From JBBQWS01 sp038210415 (GTDB lineage Bacteria; Actinomycetota; Actinomycetes; Prado026), in NCBI GenBank assembly GCA_038210415.1, contig JBBQWS010000001.1:90052-154051 (forward strand): 64,000 nt of DNA. Reading direction: 5' to 3'. Below the pieces are notes generated by a model. That model did no database searches. It saw nothing but the letters and a program-made list of their open reading frames with translations, and was not told the origin of the DNA. The position numbers and the translations under genes are program-made. This document shows, in pieces, positions 57,235 to 64,000 of the stretch (the first letter of the stretch is position 1; each line of letters opens with the position of its first letter).

Positions 57235-58173
57235 ATGGCGTCCCCCTCCGACCTGGTGCCAGGGCTCGACGAGCTGACCGACGAGGTCTCCGGGACCAAG
57301 AGCGGGCGGCTGAGGAGTCGCAAGACGCCCTACCTGCTGCTCGCGCCGGGGATGCTCTGGCTGGCGCTGTTCTTCGTCGTGCCGATGATCTTCCTGCTGT
57401 CGCAGTCGTTGCAGACGGGCAACCTGGACGACGGCTACACACTGACGTTCCGGTTCGCCAACTACGCCGATGCGGCGTCCGGCTACGGCGCCATCTTCAT
57501 CCGGTCGTTCGTGTGGGCCCTGGTCGCCACGGTGCTGGCGCTGGTGATCGCCTACCCGCTGGCCTACCTGATCGCGTTCAAGTCCGGCCGCTGGAAGAAC
57601 GTGCTGCTGGTGCTGGTGATCGCCCCGTTCTTCACCAGCTTCATCATCCGCACGCTGGCCTGGACTTTCATCCTGTCCGACGACGGCGCGGTGGTGCGGT
57701 TCCTGAACTGGTCCCACATCAACGACGTGCTGACGTTCCTACAGCTCACGTCGGACCAGCGGGTCCTCGCGACGCCGCTGGCCGTGATCGCCGGTCTGAC
57801 GTACAACTTCCTGCCCTTCATGATCCTGCCGCTCTTCGCCAGCCTCGACCGGATCGACCCGAGGTTCCTCGAGGCCGCGCAGGACCTCTACTCCGCGCCG
57901 TTCACGGCGTTCCGCAAGATCACCTGGCCGCTCTCGTTGCCCGGAGTCGTCGCGGGCACCCTGCTCACGTTCATCCCGGCCGCGGGCGACTACGTCAACG
58001 CCCAGCTGCTCGGCAACCCGTCCACCCGCATGATCGGCAGCGTGATCTCGGCGAAGTTCCTGAGCACCGGAGACCTACCCGCGGCAGCGGCGTTGTCGTT
58101 CACCCTGATGGTGACGATCGTGATCCTGGTGTCGGTCTACGTGCGTCGCGCCGGAACCGAGGAGCTCGTCTGA
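57235..58173 (+). CDS. potB: Polyamine ABC transporter permease (PotB-like)
   Basis: The 312-residue permease has six membrane segments beginning with YLLLAPGMLWLALFFVVPMI and the EAA loop FLEAAQDLYSAPFTAFRKIT, which contacts the ATPase. The ATG is one base after the potA stop and its own stop overlaps potC, so potA-potB-potC are tightly coupled. Confidence 0.93.
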   Translation: MASPSDLVPGLDELTDEVSGTKSGRLRSRKTPYLLLAPGMLWLALFFVVPMIFLLSQSLQTGNLDDGYTLTFRFANYADAASGYGAIFIRSFVWALVATVLALVIAYPLAYLIAFKSGRWKNVLLVLVIAPFFTSFIIRTLAWTFILSDDGAVVRFLNWSHINDVLTFLQLTSDQRVLATPLAVIAGLTYNFLPFMILPLFASLDRIDPRFLEAAQDLYSAPFTAFRKITWPLSLPGVVAGTLLTFIPAAGDYVNAQLLGNPSTRMIGSVISAKFLSTGDLPAAAALSFTLMVTIVILVSVYVRRAGTEELV

Positions 58174-59036
58174 TGGCCATCGACCTGACGACCCCGCGTG
58201 CCGCAGCGGCCCAGCCTCCGGTCGCCGCACGACCCGCGCGCGGTCCCGTGCACTGGGTGCGCGAGCACCTCATCCAGATCCTCGGGCTCGGCGCGCTGTT
58301 CTACATGTTCCTGCCGATCTTCGTGGTGTTCGCGTTCTCGTTCAACTCCCCGGTCGGACGCACCAACTACACCTGGTCGAAGTTCTCGCTCAACGCGTGG
58401 CTGCACCCGTGCGATCCAGAAGGCATGTGCGAGTCGCTGGGGCTGTCGCTCAAGATCGGAGTGGTGGCCACGATCGGTGCGGCGACGCTCGGCACGCTCA
58501 TCGCGTTCGCCTTGGCCCGGCACCGGTTCCGCGGCCGGTCCGCGACCAACCTGCTGATCTTCATGCCGATGGCGACGCCCGAGGTGGTCATGGGGTCGTC
58601 CCTGCTGACCCTTTTCCTGAACCTCACGGTGATCCCGCTCGGTCCCATCACGATCACCATCGCGCATGTGATGTTCTGCGTGTCGTACGTCGTGGTCACG
58701 GTCAAGGCCCGGATCGCGGGGCTGGACCCTCGCCTCGAGCAGGCGGCGATGGACCTCTACGCCGACGAGAGCACCGCATTCTGGAAGATCACCTTCCCGT
58801 TGGTGCTGCCCGGCATCGTCGCCGGTGCGCTGCTGGCGTTCTCGCTCTCGTTCGACGACCTCATCGTCACCAACTTCAACTCCGGGTCGTACGTCACGTT
58901 CCCGATGTACGTCCTGGGCTCGTCGCAGCGCGGCACCCCGGTGCAGGTCAACGTGGTCGGGACGGCGATGTTCGCGGTGGCACTCGTGTTCGTCATCGGG
59001 GGCCAGATCATCCGTCGGCGCCGCATGGTGGTGTAG
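58173..59036 (+). CDS. potC: Polyamine ABC transporter permease (PotC-like)
   Basis: The 287-residue permease has six membrane segments (first one LGALFYMFLPIFVVFAFSFN) and the EAA loop LEQAAMDLYADESTAFWKIT. FSFDDLIVTNFNSG is typical of PotC/PotI. The ATG shares one base with the potB stop. Next to it, 4 bases away, begins the FAD oxidoreductase gene. Confidence 0.93.
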   Translation: MAIDLTTPRAAAAQPPVAARPARGPVHWVREHLIQILGLGALFYMFLPIFVVFAFSFNSPVGRTNYTWSKFSLNAWLHPCDPEGMCESLGLSLKIGVVATIGAATLGTLIAFALARHRFRGRSATNLLIFMPMATPEVVMGSSLLTLFLNLTVIPLGPITITIAHVMFCVSYVVVTVKARIAGLDPRLEQAAMDLYADESTAFWKITFPLVLPGIVAGALLAFSLSFDDLIVTNFNSGSYVTFPMYVLGSSQRGTPVQVNVVGTAMFAVALVFVIGGQIIRRRRMVV

Positions 59037-59040
59037 GGGA

Positions 59041-60507
59041 GTGGTTCTGCGCTCCCGTGCGGCCGTCGACGACAACCCGTACACCGCGTCCGCCAGGGCG
59101 ACCGCTCGCGACCCCGAGCTGCTGCGTTCGCTCGCGGGTGCGCAGCAGACCTCGTTCTGGCTCGACGACCCTGCACACGACCGGTCGGCACCGGCGCTGG
59201 CCGGTCGCACCGAGACCGACCTGGTCATCGTCGGTGGCGGGTACTCCGGCCTCTGGACGGCCCTCATCGCCAAGGAGGAGGACCCGTCCCGCGACGTCGT
59301 CGTCCTTGAGGCCCGTACGCTCGGCTGGGCCGCATCGGGTCGCAACGGCGGCTTCTGCGCGGCCAGCCTGACCCACGGATTCCGCAACGGGTTCGAGCGG
59401 TTCGAGGACGAGCTCGTCGTGCTCGAGCGGCTCGGCCGAGCCAACCTCGACGCCATCGAGGACACGCTCCGGCGCTACGGCGTCGACGCCGAGTTCGAGC
59501 GCACCGGGGAGCTCGACGTCGCGACCACGGCCTGGCAGGACGCCGACCTGCGGCACGAGCCGGAGGCCGCCGCGAAGTATGGCATCGACCTCGAGTACGT
59601 CGACCGTGAGACCGTCCGGTCGCTCGTGCACTCGCCGCTCTACGAGGGCGGTCTGCTGGACCGGGACCGCGTGGCGCTGGTGCACCCGGGCAAGCTGGTG
59701 CTGGCCCTGGCCGACATCTGCCGCCGCCTCGGGGTCCGGTTCTACGAGGGCAGCCCGGCCACCGAGATCGCCGCGCACGGGGCAGGCATGCGGGTGCTGA
59801 CCCCGTACGGCGAGGTGTTGTCGCGGCAGGTGGCGGTGGCGACGAGCGCGTTCGCCTCGCCGCTGCGCCGGATCCGCAACTACGTCGTGCCGGTGTGGGA
59901 CTACGTGCTGATGACCGAGCCCCTCACCGCGGCGGATCAGGCGGCGATCGGGTGGGACGGCCGGCAGGGCATCGGCGACGCGGCGAACCAGTTCCACTAC
60001 TACCGGCAGTCGCGCGACCACCGGATCCTGTGGGGCGGCTACGACGCGATCTACTCCTACGGCAACGGCACCGGCGCCGACCTCGAACAGCGGCCCGAGT
60101 CGTTCCTCAAGCTGGCCGACCATTTCTTCACGACGTTCCCGCAGCTCGAAGGGCTGTCGTTCTCGCACGCCTGGGGCGGGGCGATCGACACCTGCAGCCG
60201 GTTCTGCGCCTTCTGGGGCACCGCCTACGACGGCCGGCTCGCGTACGTCGCGGGCTACACCGGCTTGGGCGTAGGCGCCACGCGGTTCGGGGCCCAGGTG
60301 CTGCTCGACCTGCTGGCGGGGCGGCAGACCGAGGCGACGCGCACGTCGTTCGTCCAGAGCAAGCCGATCCCGTTCCCGCCGGAGCCGTTGCGCTGGGCCG
60401 GGATCGAGCTGACCCGGCGTTCCATCGGCAAAGCCGACCGCAACCAGGGACGACGCGACGTCTGGCTGCGGACGCTGGACCGGCTGGGGCTCGGCTTCGA
60501 TTCCTGA
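59041..60507 (+). CDS. FAD-dependent amine oxidoreductase (DAO family, PuuB-like), polyamine operon copy
   Basis: The 488-residue product has the FAD motif LVIVGGGYSGLWTALIAKEE and TLGWAASGRNGGFCAASL, the same GxASGRNGG block as the enzyme at 26071, and a C-terminal YVAGYTGLGVGATRFGAQ. The GTG start follows GGGGA and lies 4 bases after potC. It probably oxidises the imported polyamine or an adduct to the aldehyde handled by the dehydrogenase at 53259. Confidence 0.87.
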   Translation: MVLRSRAAVDDNPYTASARATARDPELLRSLAGAQQTSFWLDDPAHDRSAPALAGRTETDLVIVGGGYSGLWTALIAKEEDPSRDVVVLEARTLGWAASGRNGGFCAASLTHGFRNGFERFEDELVVLERLGRANLDAIEDTLRRYGVDAEFERTGELDVATTAWQDADLRHEPEAAAKYGIDLEYVDRETVRSLVHSPLYEGGLLDRDRVALVHPGKLVLALADICRRLGVRFYEGSPATEIAAHGAGMRVLTPYGEVLSRQVAVATSAFASPLRRIRNYVVPVWDYVLMTEPLTAADQAAIGWDGRQGIGDAANQFHYYRQSRDHRILWGGYDAIYSYGNGTGADLEQRPESFLKLADHFFTTFPQLEGLSFSHAWGGAIDTCSRFCAFWGTAYDGRLAYVAGYTGLGVGATRFGAQVLLDLLAGRQTEATRTSFVQSKPIPFPPEPLRWAGIELTRRSIGKADRNQGRRDVWLRTLDRLGLGFDS

Positions 60508-60617
60508 TCTACAAGGTGTAATCCCTCGAGAGTCCTGCCCTTACAGAGTGACGCTGGTTTCGGGCTTGGTCGTCCACCACAATGGACTTACCTGTTCCTA
60601 GCGTGAGGACGACGACC

Positions 60618-62138
60618 GTGACCGCGAGCACCGCCGCCAGCAGCACCGCCAAGCACGTCACCCACTGGATCAACGGCGCGTCGTGGACCGGCCAGGCCGA
60701 ACGCCGCGGAGACATCTACGACCCTGCCCTGGGCCAGGTCTCCGGCAGCGTCGACTTCGCCTCCGCGGCACTGGTGGGCGACGTCGTCGCGGTCGCCAAG
60801 GCCGCCTTCGGTGAGTGGCGGCAGTCGTCGCTGGCCAAGCGGACGCAGGTGCTCTTCGCCTTCCGTGAGCTCCTCAACGCCCGCAAGGAGGAGGTCGCGG
60901 CGCTCATCACCGACGAGCACGGCAAGGTCCTCAGCGACGCGCTCGGCGAGGTCACCCGTGGGCTCGAGGTGGTCGAGTTCGCGTGCGGCATCCCGCACCT
61001 GCTCAAGGGCGGCTTCTCCGAGGGCGTCTCGACCAAGGTCGACGTCTACTCGATCCGACAGCCGCTCGGAGTCGTCGGCATCATCTCGCCGTTCAACTTC
61101 CCGGCCATGGTCCCGATGTGGTTCTTCCCCCTGGCGATCGCCGCAGGCAACAGCGTGATCATCAAGCCGAGCGAGAAGGACCCGAGCGCCATCATGCTCA
61201 TCGCCGAGTTGTGGGCCCAGGCCGGGCTGCCGGCGGGCGTCTTCAACGTCGTGCACGGCGACAAGGAGTCGGTCGACGCACTGCTGACCCACCGCGACGT
61301 GAAGAGCATCTCCTTCGTCGGCTCGACCCCGATCGCGCGCTACGTCTACGAGACCGGCACCGCGCACGGCAAGCGGGTCCAGGCGCTCGGCGGGGCCAAG
61401 AACCACATGGTCGTTCTTCCAGACGCCGACCTCGACCTCGCCGCGGACGCGGCGGTCAATGCCGGCTTCGGATCGGCCGGTGAGCGATGCATGGCCATCA
61501 GCGCGCTGGTGGTCGTCGACTCGGTGGCCGACGCCTTGGTCGCGAAGATCGCCGAGCGAGTCGCGACGCTCTCCACCGGCGACGGTCGTGAGGGCGCCGA
61601 TATGGGACCGCTGGTCACCGCCGTGCACCGCGACAAGGTGGCGTCGTACGTCGAAGCCGGTGTCGCTGCGGGCGCCACGCTGGTCTGCGACGGGCGCACG
61701 GTCGACCCCAAGGGTGCTGCCGACGGGTTCTGGCTCGGCCCCACGCTGTTCGACCACGTGACCACCGACATGAGCATCTACACCGACGAGATCTTCGGTC
61801 CGGTGCTCGCAGTTGTCCGGGTCGAGTCGTACGACGAGGCGCTCGAGATGGTCAACGCCCACCCGTACGGTAACGGCACGGCCATCTTCACCAACGACGG
61901 CGGCGCGGCCCGGCGCTACCAGAACGAGGTCGAGGTCGGCATGGTCGGCATCAATGTGCCGATCCCGGTCCCGATGGCGTACTACTCGTTCGGCGGCTGG
62001 AAGTCCTCGCTCTTCGGCGACAGCCACGCCCACGGCATGGAGGGCGTTCACTTCTTCACTCGGGGCAAGGTCGTCACCGCACGCTGGCTCGACCCTTCGC
62101 ACGGTGGCCTGAACCTCGGCTTCCCGCAGAACGTCTGA
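60618..62138 (+). CDS. mmsA: (Methyl)malonate-semialdehyde dehydrogenase, CoA-acylating (MmsA family)
   Basis: The 506-residue enzyme has the catalytic cysteine in FGSAGERCMAISALVV and the MmsA hallmark GGAKNHMVVLPDADLD, in which the usual ALDH glutamate is replaced by asparagine, allowing CoA to release the acyl group. VGIISPFNFPAMVPMWFFPL is also diagnostic. GTG 60618 follows GAGGACG; ATG 60582 and GTG 60603 are in-frame alternatives. In a polyamine locus a likely substrate is malonate semialdehyde from beta-alanine (inference from spermidine breakdown); valine and inositol pathways are the alternatives. Confidence 0.88.
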   Translation: MTASTAASSTAKHVTHWINGASWTGQAERRGDIYDPALGQVSGSVDFASAALVGDVVAVAKAAFGEWRQSSLAKRTQVLFAFRELLNARKEEVAALITDEHGKVLSDALGEVTRGLEVVEFACGIPHLLKGGFSEGVSTKVDVYSIRQPLGVVGIISPFNFPAMVPMWFFPLAIAAGNSVIIKPSEKDPSAIMLIAELWAQAGLPAGVFNVVHGDKESVDALLTHRDVKSISFVGSTPIARYVYETGTAHGKRVQALGGAKNHMVVLPDADLDLAADAAVNAGFGSAGERCMAISALVVVDSVADALVAKIAERVATLSTGDGREGADMGPLVTAVHRDKVASYVEAGVAAGATLVCDGRTVDPKGAADGFWLGPTLFDHVTTDMSIYTDEIFGPVLAVVRVESYDEALEMVNAHPYGNGTAIFTNDGGAARRYQNEVEVGMVGINVPIPVPMAYYSFGGWKSSLFGDSHAHGMEGVHFFTRGKVVTARWLDPSHGGLNLGFPQNV

Positions 62139-62192
62139 GCCGGGTTCTGACCGGCACCGGCTTGGCGGCCGTCATCGTATGCGGGGTCAGGC

Positions 62193-62354
62193 TCACGAGT
62201 CGGCGCCTGCCCCCGAGGACGGGTCCAGCAGTCGGAGCTTGGCGCTCAGCCTCTCCATGAGGGGCTCGTCCCCCGCAGCGATGGCCTCATCGAGCTCCGC
62301 GATCAGGTCATGCACCTGGGGAGAGCCTTTGCGTAGATCTTGGTCTTCAGTCAT
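62193..62354 (-). CDS. Small acidic protein of unknown function (53 residues)
   Basis: The frame from the ATG at 62354 encodes a short, charged, helical protein (QVHDLIAELDEAIAAGDEPL, MERLSAKLRLL) with no membrane segment. An ATG at 62369 would add five residues. The distal upstream codons look non-coding. Not recognised. It lies downstream of the dodecin gene on the same strand, 70 bases away, and is convergent with mmsA. Confidence 0.55.
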   Translation of the reverse strand: MTEDQDLRKGSPQVHDLIAELDEAIAAGDEPLMERLSAKLRLLDPSSGAGADS

Positions 62355-62424
62355 CGAGATCGCCGCCATTCGCCGTGCCTGGGCCGCTGCGCCGCAGACT
62401 CCGGGCGCTTGTCTGCTGTGCGCC

Positions 62425-62634
62425 CTAACTCTTGGCCTCGTACTTGAACGAGAGCCGTACCTTCGTGCGGTAGGTGACCGAGCCATCCTCGGCGAGCGAG
62501 ATGTCCTGCTCCACCACCTCCGCCACGCGCATGCCGCGGAGCGTCTTTCCCGCCGTCTTGACCGCCGTGAGGGCTGCGTCCTCCCAGGACTTCGTGCTGG
62601 TGCCGATGAGGTCGGTGACCCGGTACACGCTCAT
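62425..62634 (-). CDS. Dodecin, flavin-storage protein
   Basis: The 69-residue product starts MSVYRVTDLIGTSTKSWEDA and contains VKTAGKTLRGMRVAEVVEQD, matching dodecin, a dodecameric shell that binds flavins or CoA in actinobacteria. GGAGG ends 5-6 bases before the ATG, which fixes the start. A flavin buffer fits a locus rich in flavoenzymes, though dodecins occur in many contexts. Confidence 0.92.
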   Translation of the reverse strand: MSVYRVTDLIGTSTKSWEDAALTAVKTAGKTLRGMRVAEVVEQDISLAEDGSVTYRTKVRLSFKYEAKS

Positions 62635-62757
62635 GTCATCCTCCAGACGGGCGCGGGCCCCCCGCGCATCTCCGACGCTGTCACGAGAAGGGTCACTTCG
62701 TACAGAGGACCTAGGTCCGTAGGTCGGCGCCGACATTCAGGCGTTCCCACGGCCAGA

Positions 62758-62763
62758 TAGGCT
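62758..62763 (+). promoter_or_regulatory. Putative -10 box (TAGGCT) of the agmatinase gene
   Basis: TAGGCT ends 7 bases before the agmatinase ATG. TTCAGG at 62736-62741 is a possible -35 box with 16-base spacing. The message would be leaderless, like others listed here. Confidence 0.4.
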
Positions 62764-62770
62764 CGCGCGC

Positions 62771-63796
62771 ATGGCTCGCTACGGATCCCAGTACGGCCCT
62801 GATTTCACGTTCCTCGGCGTCGACCGATGCGACCTGGGCGACCCGGCGTCGTTCGCCGGTGCCGACATCGTGATCGTCGGGGCGCCGTTCGACGGCGGCA
62901 CGTCCTACCGAGCGGGGGCGCGCCTCGGGCCCGCTGCGATCCGCGGCACCGACTACCTCGAGCACGACGGCTCTCGGCCCAGCATGGCGCTGCGCGTCGA
63001 CGGCCTGGTCGACCTGCGGGTGGTCGACGCCGGCGATGTCGAGATGTACTCCGGCGATGCCGCGACGTCGTGCGCGGCGCTCGAGACAGAGGTCGAGAAG
63101 ATCGCCCGCAGCGGCGCCATCCCGATCGTGCTCGGCGGCGACCACACCATCACCTGGCCCGACGTCACCGGCGTGGCTCGCGCGATCGGGTGGGGCCGGG
63201 TCAGCGTGCTGCACTTCGACGCGCACGCGGATACCGGCGACATCACGTTCGGATCACTGATCGGGCACGGTCAGCCGATGCGGCTGCTCATCGAGTCCGG
63301 CGCGGCGCGCGGTGACCGGTTCCTGCAGATCGGGCTGCGTGGGTACTGGCCGCCGCCGGACATCCTCGGCTGGATGGCCGAGCAGGGCATGCGCTCGTAC
63401 GAGATGACCGAGATCGTCGCGCGAGGCCTGGAGGAGTGCCTCACCGAGTCGTTCGCGATCGCGACGGACGAGTGCGAGGGCGTGTTCCTCTCGGTCGACA
63501 TCGACGTGTGCGACCCGGGCCACGCGCCGGGCACCGGAACGCCCGAGCCGGGCGGCATCAGCGCCCGCCAGCTGCTCGATGCCGTGCGGCGGATCTGCTA
63601 CGAGCTGCCCGTCGTCGGCATGGACGTCGTCGAGGTGTCGCCGCCGTACGACCACGCGGACATCACAGCCGCGCTGGCGAACCGGGTCGTCCTCGAAGCG
63701 GTGTCAGCCATCGCCCGGCGGCGCAAGGATGCCGCAGACGGCACCACCTGGGACCCGCGCCAGCCCCTGCTGGCCGACCGCATCCCCGGCGAGTAA
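62771..63796 (+). CDS. speB: Agmatinase-family ureohydrolase (SpeB-like)
   Basis: The 341-residue manganese enzyme has all metal-binding motifs of the arginase superfamily: VLGGDHTITWPDV, VLHFDAHADTGD and FLSVDIDVCDPGHAPGTGTP, plus the C-terminal GMDVVEVSPPYDHADIT. Agmatinases yield putrescine and urea; guanidinobutyrase or related activities use the same fold and cannot be excluded. Its place beside the polyamine transporter operon and the presence of a decarboxylase at 32435 support agmatine. Confidence 0.87.
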   Translation: MARYGSQYGPDFTFLGVDRCDLGDPASFAGADIVIVGAPFDGGTSYRAGARLGPAAIRGTDYLEHDGSRPSMALRVDGLVDLRVVDAGDVEMYSGDAATSCAALETEVEKIARSGAIPIVLGGDHTITWPDVTGVARAIGWGRVSVLHFDAHADTGDITFGSLIGHGQPMRLLIESGAARGDRFLQIGLRGYWPPPDILGWMAEQGMRSYEMTEIVARGLEECLTESFAIATDECEGVFLSVDIDVCDPGHAPGTGTPEPGGISARQLLDAVRRICYELPVVGMDVVEVSPPYDHADITAALANRVVLEAVSAIARRRKDAADGTTWDPRQPLLADRIPGE

Positions 63797-63816
63797 CCCA
63801 CCCGCCCCCCTCGTTC

Positions 63817-63980
63817 CGCCACAAGGGTCCCCTCATGCCATTAGGCCGCGGTCCGGGTCCCCCCCTCATCGACCGGGCCTCGGGCGGAGCGGCTCGCGCT
63901 GCCGAACGACCTGCGCATGGATCGACTTTCGTGGGTGTCGACCGACCGCGATCTAGTGGCCTGAGGGGACCCTTGTGGCG
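63817..63980. repeat. Family B inverted-repeat element, copy 2 (MITE-like)
   Basis: The 164-bp element has 28-bp terminal inverted repeats at 63817-63844 and 63953-63980 that match copy 1 apart from a few bases. A T-to-C change in the left arm (TCCCTTC to TCCCCTC) is matched by the complementary change in the right arm. The interior is GC-rich and differs from copy 1, except that both end in CGATCTAG. It starts 20 bases after the agmatinase stop. Confidence 0.8.
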
Positions 63981-64000
63981 AGAGAGGGGTGGGGTGTTAC

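Noticed and set aside
1..64000. tRNA, rRNA, CRISPR arrays, transposases and replication origins
   Set aside because: Looked for by eye; no cloverleaf-like sequence with CCA end, no spaced direct repeats, no DDE transposase and no DnaA-box cluster was noticed. A covariance search could still reveal a small RNA.

Overview
The window is very GC-rich, with high-GC third codon positions, many GTG starts and gene families typical of actinobacteria (WhiG-type sigma factor, DUF2469, SigK/RskA pair, ergothioneine genes). The order glnD-ffh-rpsP-khpA-rimM-trmD-rplS-lepB ... whiG-rpsB-tsf-pyrH-frr-cdsA-rlmN resembles the chromosomal core of Streptomyces- or Frankia-like Actinomycetes. I cannot name the genus. 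No rRNA, tRNA, CRISPR, IS transposase or prophage genes were seen.

Region 1 (1-21.3 kb) is a conserved housekeeping block, nearly all on the + strand: the end of glnD, SRP GTPase, ribosomal proteins bS16, bL19 and uS2, tRNA and rRNA methyltransferases, signal peptidase, two Nudix hydrolases, RNase HII, YraN, ComM-like, DprA, XerC, WhiG, EF-Ts, UMP kinase, ribosome recycling factor and CDP-diglyceride synthase. A degenerate M23 protein and a secreted gluzincin protease sit on the opposite strand. Possible structured leaders lie before rplS, before rpsB and between rpsB and tsf.

Region 2 (21.3-31.7 kb) starts amine and dicarboxylate catabolism. A CaiB-type CoA-transferase and a GntR/FCD regulator face a glutaryl-CoA dehydrogenase, and both units have an ATTGGAT(A/C)CAAT operator-like site. 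A minus-strand set then carries cupin, FAD amine oxidoreductase, PPOX protein, diamine aminotransferase and Lrp regulator, divergent from an aminobutyraldehyde-type dehydrogenase. Region 3 (31.7-43 kb) holds a second Lrp regulator, a basic amino acid decarboxylase coupled to an unrecognised protein, a flavodoxin-like FMN reductase, egtA-egtB-egtC-egtD, and, coupled to egtD, a Rieske domain fused to a pyruvate-oxidase-like ThDP enzyme.

Region 4 (43-51.5 kb) is a looser accessory stretch: a sigma-4-only ECF remnant, a frameshifted redoxin gene, a flavin disulfide reductase, a CPA2 antiporter, an ECF sigma/zinc-finger anti-sigma pair, a GAF-GGDEF-GAF protein and SigK/RskA. Region 5 (51.5-64 kb) is a polyamine uptake and breakdown locus: a PucR regulator divergent from an aldehyde dehydrogenase, potDABC, an FAD oxidoreductase, an MmsA-type dehydrogenase, dodecin and an agmatinase-family ureohydrolase.

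Together, regions 2, 3 and 5 can be read as a route from arginine or lysine and imported polyamines to GABA, beta-alanine and glutarate, and on to central metabolism (inference from families). Two families of non-coding palindromes are scattered through the window: family A (about 62 bp, three copies, each between co-directional genes) and family B (139-164 bp with 28-bp terminal inverted repeats, two copies, each just after a gene end).
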